Position numbers and translations under genes: made by a program. Below are positions 1-7,542 of a stretch of DNA of 24,343 bases, one piece after another. The DNA is taken from the NCBI GenBank assembly GCA_049965455.1, contig JBMFWH010000018.1:1-24343 (forward strand), written 5' to 3'. The notes below the pieces were generated by a model. That model did not search any database, was not told the origin of the DNA, and saw only the letters and a program-made list of their open reading frames with translations. The DNA is from JAVRLB01 sp049965455 (GTDB lineage Archaea; Thermoplasmatota; Thermoplasmata; Thermoplasmatales; ARK-15). Positions within the stretch are counted from its first letter, which is position 1; each line of letters begins with the position of its first letter.

Positions 1-96
1 GGAGCTGTTTATCGAAGCGCAATCTGGTTCTTTTTCTCCATAAATGAATAAATGAAACTATCAAAAAACTCAAAAACAATCGGAGATTCTGACATG
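1..96. other. Left-edge sequence, no gene supported
   Basis: An open plus-strand frame enters from the left edge and stops at TAA 41-43 (last residues ELFIEAQSGSFSP). This could be the 3' end of an upstream gene, but thirteen residues are too few to support one. The remainder up to the inverted-repeat element at 97 is AT-rich and shows no recognisable feature. Confidence 0.2.
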
Positions 97-266
97 GTAA
101 CTGGTCATGATTATGAAGTGAAAATCTAAAAGAAAGTGCCTTTACTACAATATTTTTTTAATTTATTATTACAAAATAAAAATATTATCTATCCTTTAAA
201 TTCGGTAAAAATTACGTATAATACTAGTTTTTATGAAAACTTAACTACAGAATCATGACCTATTAC
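97..266. mobile_element. MITE-like element F (GTAAC family, older copy)
   Basis: A 170-bp non-coding element with terminal inverted repeats. The left end (97-119) begins GTAACTGGTCATGATT and the right end (244-266) is its reverse complement at 19 of 23 positions. It matches element C (13534-13707) along its whole length at most positions. Flanking 8-mers are CTGACATG (89-96) and CGTTCATG (267-274), identical at only 5 of 8, so the target duplication is either eroded or absent. It has no reading frame of useful length, so mobilisation would need a transposase in trans; none is recognised here. Confidence 0.75.
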
Positions 267-512
267 CGTTCATGGATATCCCTACTAGATAGCTAAAATA
301 GTGCAGATAGACTAAAATCTGGTCTATTATAGTTAATAAAACCTACGCTCCATCTTGTCCTGACAATATGTGCATACTTAATAACTGCATCAGATATTTT
401 CTCAATTTTCCAATCAGTACAACTAATGTTTAAACTGCATACTTATCATTGCAATCTTTTCAAAAACTACCGTTAAAATCGATTCCTAAAATAAAAAAAT
501 AGGGGAAAATGG
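267..512. other. AT-rich gene-free stretch
   Basis: It lies between element F and the 3' end of the zinc-ribbon gene. Apart from a weak inverted repeat (ATAGAC / GTCTAT near 311-335), I see no open frame, promoter or repeat. Confidence 0.5.
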
Positions 513-1181
513 TTAATAAGGTCTAGGAGGCCTAAGTGCGTTTTCCAGATGCGTTCTTGCAAGCAGCAAAAACACGCCCGTGAGGATCAGCCCGAATATT
601 ATTCCGAGAACCGCCCACAATACCGTGTCTTCCTGGTACGCTTCCTGGTATCTGCCATGCTGTGTTAGATTGTATATTTTCCATGTTTTCAAAAACACCA
701 AGATTGTAAACACTGCAAAAACCAGATATATAATCAATCCTACATACGCTCCGTTCAGAGTTCCCGCGTAAAGGGATCTATCATATGTTGGTAGGCTTGC
801 TATATATGAGCTCCAGTAAAGTATTGAAGAAACAGCCATTATTGCTTCAACCACAAATACTAAGATCGATATTATGGAAAAGATAAAGGCAATCAATATC
901 ATTGTGTTTGCAGACTGGAATTCAGAATATTGCATGCTTTGTGGGGATCCAAACGGTGGCTGCTGGTATCCTTGCTGATATGGATATGGCGGTGGTGGCG
1001 TGGCAGGAGCCTGCGGTGCCGGAGGCGGGGTATATGGTTGTTGTGGTGGTGGAGGTGGTGGTGGCACAAACTGTTGCTGGGGTGGAATATTCTGTGATGC
1101 TGCTGGTAATGGACTGCCACACTGTTTGCAGTACATGGCGTTGTCGTCATTTGCCGTTCCGCATTTAGTACAATATTTCAT
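513..1181 (-). CDS. Zinc-ribbon membrane protein with proline-rich linker
   Basis: A 222-aa protein of unknown function. An N-terminal zinc ribbon has cysteine pairs C4/C7 and C18/C21. A Pro/Gln/Tyr-rich low-complexity linker (about residues 25-85) follows, then a membrane domain with three probable helices (about 93-120, 142-170 and 188-210). The architecture suggests an integral membrane protein with the zinc ribbon and linker in the cytoplasm. The start is supported by a GGAGAG ribosome site six bases upstream (complement of 1188-1193) and a TATA-like TTTATAA at 1218-1224. It is divergent from the ATPase gene at 1283 across about 100 bp. The linker resembles the cytoplasmic tails of the surface proteins at 5816 and 16428. 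Zinc-ribbon membrane proteins of this kind are common but mostly uncharacterised. Confidence 0.8.
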   Translation of the reverse strand: MKYCTKCGTANDDNAMYCKQCGSPLPAASQNIPPQQQFVPPPPPPPQQPYTPPPAPQAPATPPPPYPYQQGYQQPPFGSPQSMQYSEFQSANTMILIAFIFSIISILVFVVEAIMAVSSILYWSSYIASLPTYDRSLYAGTLNGAYVGLIIYLVFAVFTILVFLKTWKIYNLTQHGRYQEAYQEDTVLWAVLGIIFGLILTGVFLLLARTHLENALRPPRPY

Positions 1182-1187
1182 TTTTTT

Positions 1188-1193
1188 CTCTCC
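1188..1193 (-). promoter_or_regulatory. Shine-Dalgarno site GGAGAG
   Basis: Complement of CTCTCC, six bases upstream of the ATG at 1181. It is notable because most starts in this window look leaderless. Confidence 0.5.
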
Positions 1194-1248
1194 AATAGTT
1201 TATATTAGTTATTAGTATTATAAACATAATATATAAATTTAATGTTGT

Positions 1249-1257
1249 TTTATAAAT
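1249..1257 (+). promoter_or_regulatory. TATA box of the ATPase gene
   Basis: TTATAAATA centred about 28-30 nt before the ATG at 1283. At that spacing transcription would begin at or just before the start codon, giving a leaderless mRNA and favouring 1283 over the internal ATG at 1343. Confidence 0.5.
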
Positions 1258-1282
1258 AAAATTTATTAGAGGCTTAAGAAAA

Positions 1283-3280
1283 ATGTATAAAATTCTAAAA
1301 GCATATAATATTTTAAACAATTGTTCAAAACAATCGGGTATAATGATCGGTAACACTGGAATTAATACTCCCTTCTATTTATCGCATCCAGCATTGCAGG
1401 GGCATCTTGCAGTGTTTGGAAAGACCAATACCGGCAAAAGCACATTATTGTTGAACGTTGCAGAACAGCTAATAAACGATAACAAGGCGCTGGTCTTGAT
1501 CGATCCGCATGGAGCGCTGGCGTACCGGGTGCTGAAAGCGATACCTGATCGTAGGGCTCAAGACCTAATATATATCACGCCCGAGTTTTTGAAGAGCGGC
1601 AATGAATATTATGCCATAACGATCAACGCATTGCAAGTAGCACAATCTACGGATCCTGTTCAGAACGAGCTGGAACGGTTGAGAGCGGTAGATAACCTCA
1701 AGCTTCTGTTTTCGAGAGATGATCAGTTTTCGATGGGCACGTGGGGACCCAGGCTGGAAGTGATATTCAGCACGCTTACCAAAGCTCTGCTCGATATAGA
1801 CAACAATGCCACGATCACGGACCTTCTGGATTTGCTGGTCGACAAAGATTGCAGGGCTAGGTTTTTATGGGTCACGAAAGACAGGGATGTAGCTGAGTAC
1901 CTGAAAGACCTGTACCGGTCAAAATACAGCATGGAGTATGTTACAAGTACTGTAAACAAGCTTTTGCCAATAAAAAAGAACATGTTTATAAGAGAGCTGA
2001 TAGCATCTAAAAAACAGTCTGTAGATTTTATGGAGCTGTTGTCAGGCACGCCGATAATAATCGCAAACCTTTCAAAGTCAAGCATCAGCGAAACAATGAG
2101 CAGCATGGTCGGTTCCCTGATCATAAACATGCTCTGGCACGCAAAATTGAAACTGAACATTCCATCTCAATTATTTTTGATCATTGACGAGCTCCAGAAT
2201 TTCAGTGCCCTGAACCTGAAGAGCATGCTGAGCGAAGGTCGAAAATATGGAATAAGCATGATTCTGGCAACACAGCATCTGAACCAGATTCAGCAAGATT
2301 TGCTGGAATCCATGCTCGGAAACATTGCGAACATCTGCGCATTTAATATCGGTGCTACAGATTCGCAGAAGCTCAAGCACCTGTTTTCCACATATCCGGG
2401 ATCTGAGAACAAGATAGAGTACCTGCTCCAGAACATGGACAGGAACCAGCTATTGTTCAGGACCATGCTGGACGGAAAACATGCGATATTGACCTTGAAA
2501 ACAGTATATCATCAAGATAACGATAAAGATATAAAGAGCCTGATCGAGTCGAGCGTGAAGAGATACGGCACAAAGATTGAGCTGAATAGCAACAGCTATG
2601 ATTTTGTGCTATTTGCAATATCCAGGCTGCAGAACCGAAAACATAGAACTTTGGCGTTTGAAGATATATACAGGGAAGTCAAGGCGCTTAAAAACATGGA
2701 AGTGTCAGAGCTGGATCTGGTGCTGAGAAACTATCAGAGTAGGAACCTAGTCTCAGATCATGAAGGATTTTTCATCACTGTTGACGGCGAGAAATATCTG
2801 GGTTCTATTTCGGAGGTGGAGAGGGTGCTCAACGAGGGGGAGTACCACAGATATCTGATAAACAGGGCAGTGCAGTATTTTAGCAGCATGAACATGCAAT
2901 GCACCGTTCTACAGCAATCAAACAAAGAGACTCCGGACGCAATACTGAAAGTGGGCAGAAAGATCATCAATGTAGAAGCAGAGTATGGAGAGCTGACCAA
3001 GAAAGTGACTATTTTGAACCATCTCATAAAATTCAAGACCAGAAACGTGATATTTCTGACTTTCAAGGATGATGCGCAGGATCTTTACGAGTTTTTAAAG
3101 GCTCCATACAAAAAAACAAAAGAGGAGGGCAAGGTACCTTATACATTAAATGGCGCGCCGCTGGACTGGACGAAGGCTGGAAACATTATACAGAGATCTA
3201 GAATATTGGTTATTCCAGATCCCGGAGAATTAAAGGCGGTGCGAGAGTACCGTTTCAACGGTACAGGTATGGTTTCATAG
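1283..3280 (+). CDS. TraG/HerA-type DNA-translocase ATPase with C-terminal winged-helix and possible nuclease-like domain
   Basis: A 665-aa P-loop ATPase. Walker A is GKTNTGKST (residues 46-54), Walker B is LFLIIDEL with D302/E303, and a sensor-like ILATQHL follows near residue 330. This is the pattern of the FtsK/HerA/TraG group, which pumps DNA or couples it to a secretion channel. Residues about 430-510 look like a winged helix. The C-terminal part has PD (P551/D552) and E565-x-E567 in a hydrophobic strand, then K573/K574, resembling a PD-(D/E)xK nuclease core with an ExE variant; this is inference. No transmembrane segment is evident at the N terminus, unlike classical VirD4/TraG couplers. 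No relaxase, pilus or HerA-NurA partner gene is adjacent; the next plus-strand gene starts 60 bp downstream with its own TATA box. Function could be conjugation-like transfer, integrated-element mobilisation, repair or defence. Confidence 0.85.
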   Translation: MYKILKAYNILNNCSKQSGIMIGNTGINTPFYLSHPALQGHLAVFGKTNTGKSTLLLNVAEQLINDNKALVLIDPHGALAYRVLKAIPDRRAQDLIYITPEFLKSGNEYYAITINALQVAQSTDPVQNELERLRAVDNLKLLFSRDDQFSMGTWGPRLEVIFSTLTKALLDIDNNATITDLLDLLVDKDCRARFLWVTKDRDVAEYLKDLYRSKYSMEYVTSTVNKLLPIKKNMFIRELIASKKQSVDFMELLSGTPIIIANLSKSSISETMSSMVGSLIINMLWHAKLKLNIPSQLFLIIDELQNFSALNLKSMLSEGRKYGISMILATQHLNQIQQDLLESMLGNIANICAFNIGATDSQKLKHLFSTYPGSENKIEYLLQNMDRNQLLFRTMLDGKHAILTLKTVYHQDNDKDIKSLIESSVKRYGTKIELNSNSYDFVLFAISRLQNRKHRTLAFEDIYREVKALKNMEVSELDLVLRNYQSRNLVSDHEGFFITVDGEKYLGSISEVERVLNEGEYHRYLINRAVQYFSSMNMQCTVLQQSNKETPDAILKVGRKIINVEAEYGELTKKVTILNHLIKFKTRNVIFLTFKDDAQDLYEFLKAPYKKTKEEGKVPYTLNGAPLDWTKAGNIIQRSRILVIPDPGELKAVREYRFNGTGMVS

Positions 3281-3303
3281 ATCATGAGACAGTACGCGCA
3301 ACA

Positions 3304-3317
3304 TTAATATATTAAAA
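3304..3317 (+). promoter_or_regulatory. TATA box of the 3341 gene
   Basis: A TTAATATATTAAAA stretch centred about 30 nt before ATG 3341, so the gene probably has its own promoter rather than relying on read-through from the ATPase gene. Confidence 0.4.
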
Positions 3318-3340
3318 AAGGCTGTATTTGTCCTGAGGTC

Positions 3341-4066
3341 ATGACATTAAGAATGATTGCAACAAAGAAGATCGTGGTACTGGTAATATTGCTGCTTTTA
3401 GCCGAATTAAGCGTTCCTGCTGCACACGCACAATCGACGCCTGCATGGGCATTTGACGGTGCTTACGTGCAATATGGCATAACAGAGTATGCAAACAACA
3501 GCACCTCCAATTCCACGATATTATATACCCTCTCTGCCGTTGACTTGGCTTTGCAGTCTTTCAACGTTACCATGCAAAGCGTGCCATATTCAGGAACCAT
3601 AATTACCGAAAAGGCAACATTCACCGATCCCGCGCCGTTTCCGGCAGAGAACATCACTGTTTTAACAGCGCTGAATGCAGGCCGGATACTGCCAGGCTAT
3701 AATGCAACTACAATGGCCATAAAGCATGTGACCATCAAGACAGGTGTCGGATCTTTTGCTGCAGATGAGGTTAATTACACGACGCTGAACCTACCTGTGA
3801 ACTTTATCACCGAAACTCCCGCAGATCTTAACAATCCCAATTTTCCCACAGTGAGCAACATGACAATCTGGGTTGCATCCAGTTCGGGGCTCATAATCAA
3901 GATCATGTATGGAAATATCTCTTCCATGACCTTGGAAAAGACAAACATTGGCGTTTCTTCAAACTCGTTATTGACGTTAATCATTGTCATAGCAATATTG
4001 ATTTTCTTGGTCGTATTTTTCATTATTCGTGGCCGGACACACAGCAATATATATAAACAGATCTGA
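3341..4066 (+). CDS. Secreted, C-terminally membrane-anchored protein of unknown function
   Basis: A 241-aa protein. The N terminus is a signal peptide (basic MIATKK, a hydrophobic stretch at about 11-22, then small residues AAHAQ). Residues about 31-205 form a Ser/Thr/Asn-rich extracytoplasmic domain with several NxS/T sites, for example NNST and NSTI, consistent with archaeal N-glycosylation. A C-terminal helix (about 210-232) is followed by the short basic tail RGRTHSN. Topology is therefore outside with one anchor. No YVTN or ESGLP repeats are seen, unlike the other surface proteins here. A GAGGT motif is only one base before ATG 3341, too close to serve it; ATG 3353 (M5) is an alternative start. 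No enzymatic motif was recognised. Confidence 0.75.
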   Translation: MTLRMIATKKIVVLVILLLLAELSVPAAHAQSTPAWAFDGAYVQYGITEYANNSTSNSTILYTLSAVDLALQSFNVTMQSVPYSGTIITEKATFTDPAPFPAENITVLTALNAGRILPGYNATTMAIKHVTIKTGVGSFAADEVNYTTLNLPVNFITETPADLNNPNFPTVSNMTIWVASSSGLIIKIMYGNISSMTLEKTNIGVSSNSLLTLIIVIAILIFLVVFFIIRGRTHSNIYKQI

Positions 4067-4100
4067 AAATCACTGTGTTACGTTTTTTGTCGTAGTAAAG

Positions 4101-4110
4101 TTTATATTAT
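4101..4110 (+). promoter_or_regulatory. TATA box of the small cysteine protein
   Basis: TTTATATTAT centred 25 nt before ATG 4130, the geometry of a leaderless archaeal promoter. It supports this short frame being a real gene. Confidence 0.55.
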
Positions 4111-4129
4111 AGTCGTATATAATTGTATT

Positions 4130-4324
4130 ATGGTTGAAGAATCGGTAATGCCGGATTTTGCGGTGGCAAGGCTCAGGGAAATTAAGCAGGGTTCTGTGCT
4201 GTGTCCTCTCGAGTATGTGGAAGAGGAAGAGCATGGATCAGTGCCTTTAGACCGGTGCGTATACTGCAGAAATTTTGTCAAGATAGAGGATAATAAGGTA
4301 ATGTGCACCATAACTTGGCTCTGA
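4130..4324 (+). CDS. Small four-cysteine, probably zinc-binding protein
   Basis: A 64-aa acidic protein with C25, C43-x-x-C46 and C59, enough ligands for one zinc ribbon or knuckle. An acidic loop (EEEEH, 31-35) lies between the first two cysteines. No signal peptide or membrane helix is present, so it is probably cytoplasmic. A clear TATA box at leaderless spacing supports expression and the chosen start. It is convergent with mscL. I do not recognise the family; it resembles the many small archaeal Zn proteins of unknown role. Confidence 0.65.
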   Translation: MVEESVMPDFAVARLREIKQGSVLCPLEYVEEEEHGSVPLDRCVYCRNFVKIEDNKVMCTITWL

Positions 4325-4370
4325 AAAATCATATCAGAATATTATCATTTTTTCCGGAGCAGCATAAACT

Positions 4371-4385
4371 AAAAAAAGAAAAAAG
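4371..4385 (-). terminator. T-rich terminator after mscL
   Basis: An A-rich tract on the plus strand, so two T-runs (TTCTTTTTTC type) directly after the mscL stop on the transcribed strand. This is the usual archaeal termination signal. Confidence 0.45.
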
Positions 4386-4388
4386 AAA

Positions 4389-4775
4389 TTATTCTTTTTT
4401 CTTGCCCTTCAGCTTTGGCGTCTTAGAGCTCATTTTCACGATCAGGAATATTACCAGTGCTACTATTATGAACGTTAATAATGCTCCGAAAAAACTGCCA
4501 ATCTCAAAAGGTCCGACCGCTATGTCCTGCCATTTTACGCCTGGAGGGGTAGTATACTGTATGATCGGCATTATCAGGTCACTTACAAGAGCCTGTACAA
4601 GCGCGCCCAGATACAGGCCGAGAATGAAAGCGACAGCCATTCCCAGCACTTTGTACTGAGACATAAAAACTCTAAACTCGTTCATGAATCCTTTTGGTGG
4701 CGGTGGTGCAGGTTTCGGGGTGAGCAATGCCGTGATTTTCTTTAACTCTTCCAGAATCTCATTATCATTAACCAT
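4389..4775 (-). CDS. mscL: Large-conductance mechanosensitive channel MscL
   Basis: A 128-aa inner membrane channel that opens under membrane tension to release solutes during osmotic down-shock. The family pattern is visible: GFMNEFRVFMSQYKVLGMAV leads into TM1, with SDLIMPIIQ at its outer end. A periplasmic-equivalent loop (TTPPGVKWQDI) follows, then TM2 (about 90-113) and a lysine-rich C-terminal tail KGKKKE. The N terminus has an extra MVNDNEILEELKKIT segment and a KPAPPPPKG linker. The frame stays open to 4895, overlapping msrA, but a TATA box at 4796-4808 lies 26 nt before ATG 4775, so I chose that start. ATG 4787 is the alternative. It follows msrA on the same strand but appears to have its own promoter. 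Confidence 0.88.
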   Translation of the reverse strand: MVNDNEILEELKKITALLTPKPAPPPPKGFMNEFRVFMSQYKVLGMAVAFILGLYLGALVQALVSDLIMPIIQYTTPPGVKWQDIAVGPFEIGSFFGALLTFIIVALVIFLIVKMSSKTPKLKGKKKE

Positions 4776-4795
4776 GATGGTAATCATGATTATCT

Positions 4796-4808
4796 GTATA
4801 TTTATACT
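4796..4808 (-). promoter_or_regulatory. TATA box of mscL
   Basis: Complement reads AGTATAAATATAC, centred about 26 nt upstream of ATG 4775. It decides the mscL start and indicates a leaderless transcript separate from msrA. Confidence 0.55.
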
Positions 4809-4825
4809 TTTAAAAATATAGATAT

Positions 4826-5368
4826 TTAGATCATGATGAGTTTGAAAAACTGTTTTAGAGATTTGTCCAGCTTTGGAGCTATGACAAACTGGCAATACGG
4901 ATTATCCGGATTATTTTTAAAATAGTTTTTATGATACTCTTCAGCACTGTAAAACGAGCTGTACGGTTCTACAGCGGTCACGATCGGATTTTTATACTGT
5001 TTTTTATCAGTGAGCTCTCTGATAAATTCTGTTGCAATGCGGTGCTGTTCTTCAGTCATATAAAATATGACAGACCGGTACTGTGTTCCGATATCGTTAC
5101 CTTGCCTGTTCAGCGTAGTTGGGTCATGTATATAGAAAAACACGGTTAGAATGTCACGGTACGTGATTTTGCTAGGCTCAAACGTGATCCTGACCACTTC
5201 TGCATGCCCGGTCTTGCCAGTACAAACCTGTTCATAACTCGGATCTGTTACATTTCCGCCCGCATATCCAGGCTCAACTTTCAAGATTCCGTCTAGATTC
5301 TGAAAAACCGCTTCTGCGCACCAGAAACAGCCACTGCCAAGCACTGCTACGTTTTCCACATTACCCAT
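4826..5368 (-). CDS. msrA: Peptide methionine sulfoxide reductase MsrA
   Basis: A 180-aa cytoplasmic enzyme that reduces methionine-S-sulfoxide in proteins, with thioredoxin as usual electron donor. The signature GCFWCAEAVF is at residues 13-22, with catalytic C14. The conserved EPGYAGG, TGHAEVV, HDPTTLNRQGNDIGTQYRS and YHKNYF segments all follow in family order. C17 and a C-terminal NPYC cysteine are candidates for the resolving cysteines. The length is normal for a single-domain MsrA and no MsrB is fused. A TATA-like GATAATATAC (5391-5400) is about 26 nt before ATG 5368, so the transcript is probably leaderless. mscL follows 50 bp downstream on the same strand. A repair role under oxidative stress is consistent with an aerobic or metal-rich habitat. 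Confidence 0.93.
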   Translation of the reverse strand: MGNVENVAVLGSGCFWCAEAVFQNLDGILKVEPGYAGGNVTDPSYEQVCTGKTGHAEVVRITFEPSKITYRDILTVFFYIHDPTTLNRQGNDIGTQYRSVIFYMTEEQHRIATEFIRELTDKKQYKNPIVTAVEPYSSFYSAEEYHKNYFKNNPDNPYCQFVIAPKLDKSLKQFFKLIMI

Positions 5369-5567
5369 AAATAAATCTGATGCGTATCTCGTATATTATC
5401 TTGGCGATCCTTTCTATAGCGATAATATAAGGTTATATAAATAATATTTATTCAATTCTTTTATGATATGGGTTGCATAATTCAGAAAAATAATTGAAAA
5501 GATATGTACTGTGATAGCTAAAAATAAAAAACGATACAACTGTAAATTTTAGCAAAAGACAACAACC
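5369..5567. other. AT-rich spacer upstream of msrA
   Basis: It contains the msrA promoter (about 5391-5400) and the left target copy ACAACAAC (5560-5567) of element E. I see no open frame or RNA gene. Confidence 0.4.
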
Positions 5568-5760
5568 TATGCCAGAAACAAACCGTTAGACCACCTTTAT
5601 ATACTCATAACTAAAAAGTATCGGAAAGTGGTGGATCTCCAAGATATTAAAAGTGTAGGGAGTATGTACTTTTTAAAGAAAAACTATCACCAATGCACTT
5701 TAATACATAATAAAAAAGCAAGGAAATAGTAATAAATTTAACGCTTTATTTCTGTCCTAG
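5568..5760. mobile_element. MITE-like element E (CTATG family)
   Basis: A 193-bp non-coding element. The left end begins CTATGCCAGAAACAAACCGT and the right end closes with TTTATTTCTGTCCTAG; as inverted repeats they agree at 18 of 23 positions. It is bounded by near-identical 8-mers, ACAACAAC (5560-5567) and ACAACATC (5761-5768), consistent with an 8-bp target duplication. It aligns end to end with element B (13251-13446), with most positions identical, including an internal palindrome TTAAAAGT...ACTTTTTAA. It ends 12 bp before the TATA box of the 5816 surface-protein gene. Confidence 0.85.
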
Positions 5761-5772
5761 ACAACATCGTAA

Positions 5773-5784
5773 TTTTTAAATATC
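5773..5784 (+). promoter_or_regulatory. TATA box of the 5816 surface-protein gene
   Basis: TTTTTAAATATC lies just downstream of element E and its target copy. Predicted transcription start is about 5805, leaving a short leader that contains AGGTAGGT before the ATG. Confidence 0.5.
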
Positions 5785-5815
5785 AGTAAATTATAACTAA
5801 CATTAGGTAGGTTGT

Positions 5816-7542
5816 ATGAAACGGATAATCGTTCTCTTTATAGCGATCTTCTTATTAGTTACCGTTTTTAATGTTGAAGCATCATCATTTTCTAATGCAG
5901 ATATTGCCACCCCACAAGCATTGCAATCTTTTACAGCTTTGCCTGAAGTTCTTGATAATAGTATTGCAAATCATACCAGCGATCAACAAAATAACATATC
6001 CCTTAATGCCGGAGGAAGCACTTATCTGTACGGTGCCACAGATGGGGGGGTCAGGCATTGTGGTCCTATAACTTTACAACGATTTTTCTTGCATCTAATA
6101 ATCATATTGGCACAAATTCGATTGAAGGGTATTCCAGTAATAATAGTGCAATAGCCAATTATCCGTCACCTATTACACAAAAAGCTATCGGTGGTATTTC
6201 AGTAGGATATCCGGGTGCCATAAATACCTCGGTTGGAAAAAGTACAAATTATTATGTTGTTGACGGAGTAGCTGAAAACGGAACACCAACATCAGAGCCA
6301 CCAACATCTGTAAATTATCAGTTCACAGTTTCAGGCTCTGAAAAACTGGCGGTGTTCTTTATTGAGGGATCTTCCTTTGTAAACCCTATAATAAATACAA
6401 ACTTCAATTTGGTAAAGCTAAATGAATTAAACGGGCCATTGCTTTTTATTTATCTGGGCGATGCAACATTGAACCCTGGCACTTACAACATTAATTTGAA
6501 CATGAGTGTTGCCCAATCATCTAATTTGAACGCATGCGATGCAATTATTGGTGTATATTTGTTTCCAGAACTTACTTTTACCGTTCAGGCTAAACAGGTA
6601 ACTTATCCCGTATCTTTTACGGAAACAGGATTGCCCTCCGGGTCTTCTTGGGGCATTACGGTTAACGGAAATACATATTCGTCTTCAAGTAATATAGTTA
6701 ATTTCAATGAGCCCAATGGAACTTACTACTATGAAGTAGTCCCGCCCTCTGGATATACCACATCGCCACCAACAGGTACATTTACAGTTTCAGGAGCTCC
6801 GGTATCCAACAGCCTATTATTTACAAAAGCAACAAAAGGGCCTTACAGGATCACATTTACAGAGACGGGCCTGCCCAATGGAACTGAATGGATTGTTGAA
6901 TCCCCAAATACGTTTATGTACAATTCAACAAATAACACGCTTATATTCTACGAGCCTAATGGCACTTATTTCTATGATATATTCACATATGTAAATTATT
7001 ATGCGAACATACCGCGGGGCAATTTTACAGTTTTGGGCGCATCTGTAAACATTTCCGTTGTATTCTCAACAACTGTATCACAATCGTATGTGGTAAGCTT
7101 TTATGCAAGTGGACTACCGAAAGGTGTGTCATGGACGGTAACATTCAATGGCCAGACTATAACATCAACAAATGATTACATCAATTTCACAGTGCCTAAC
7201 GGGGTATATTCATGGACATATTCCATACCTTATCCCTATTATTCCACAATCACTCCTGAAAAAATAACAGTGGATAACCAAGGTACAAAAATAATAGTTC
7301 CTGTCCTTTCAAAAACTGCAACATCTGTACCACTTTCGAGTTCAATTCCACCATCCCTTCTCCTTATAATTGGATTAATCATAATTGTCGTTATCGTGGT
7401 TCTTGTTATATTTATATTACTAAGAAAACGTAAAAGGCCCAGACCATTTGGCCAAGGTCCGGGATTTTATGGCAAACAACCATTTCCGCCAGGCCCCCCT
7501 CCAAACTATCCTCCATCACCTCCTCGACAACAACATCCTTGA
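5816..7542 (+). pseudogene. Surface repeat protein, frameshifted at a G7 run (two frames: 5816-6154 and 6058-7542)
   Basis: One gene read in two frames. The first frame has a signal peptide (MKRIIVLFIAIFLL) and about 75 mature residues up to TYLYGATDGG. It then leaves frame at seven G's (6044-6050). Adding one G would read TDGGGQALWSYNFTTIF and join the 494-aa second frame, giving about 575 aa. The second part has an extracellular domain, three repeats starting FTETGLPSGSSW (6615), FTETGLPNGTEW (6855) and FYASGLPKGVSW (7100), a membrane helix (about 7345-7420), a basic stop-transfer RKRKRP and a Pro-rich cytoplasmic tail. It is close in design to the protein at 16428, whose tail is much longer. 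Possible causes are real loss of function, slippage-based on/off switching, or a sequencing error in the homopolymer. A further sign of decay is tail-like sequence continuing past the stop. Confidence 0.8.

Noticed and set aside
310..335. Small hairpin as possible RNA gene or terminator
   Set aside because: Only a 6-bp weak stem without a T-run or conserved context.
902..1215. Glycine/alanine-rich and histidine/threonine-rich frames opposite or out of frame with the zinc-ribbon gene
   Set aside because: They are composition artefacts of the proline-rich repeat codons in the real minus-strand gene.
4303..4659. Plus-strand open frame of 118 codons
   Set aside because: It is antisense to mscL, which has a conserved family sequence; the antisense translation is low-quality and lacks motifs.
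4776..4895. N-terminal extension of MscL by 40 residues
   Set aside because: It overlaps msrA, lacks MscL similarity, and the TATA box lies inside it.
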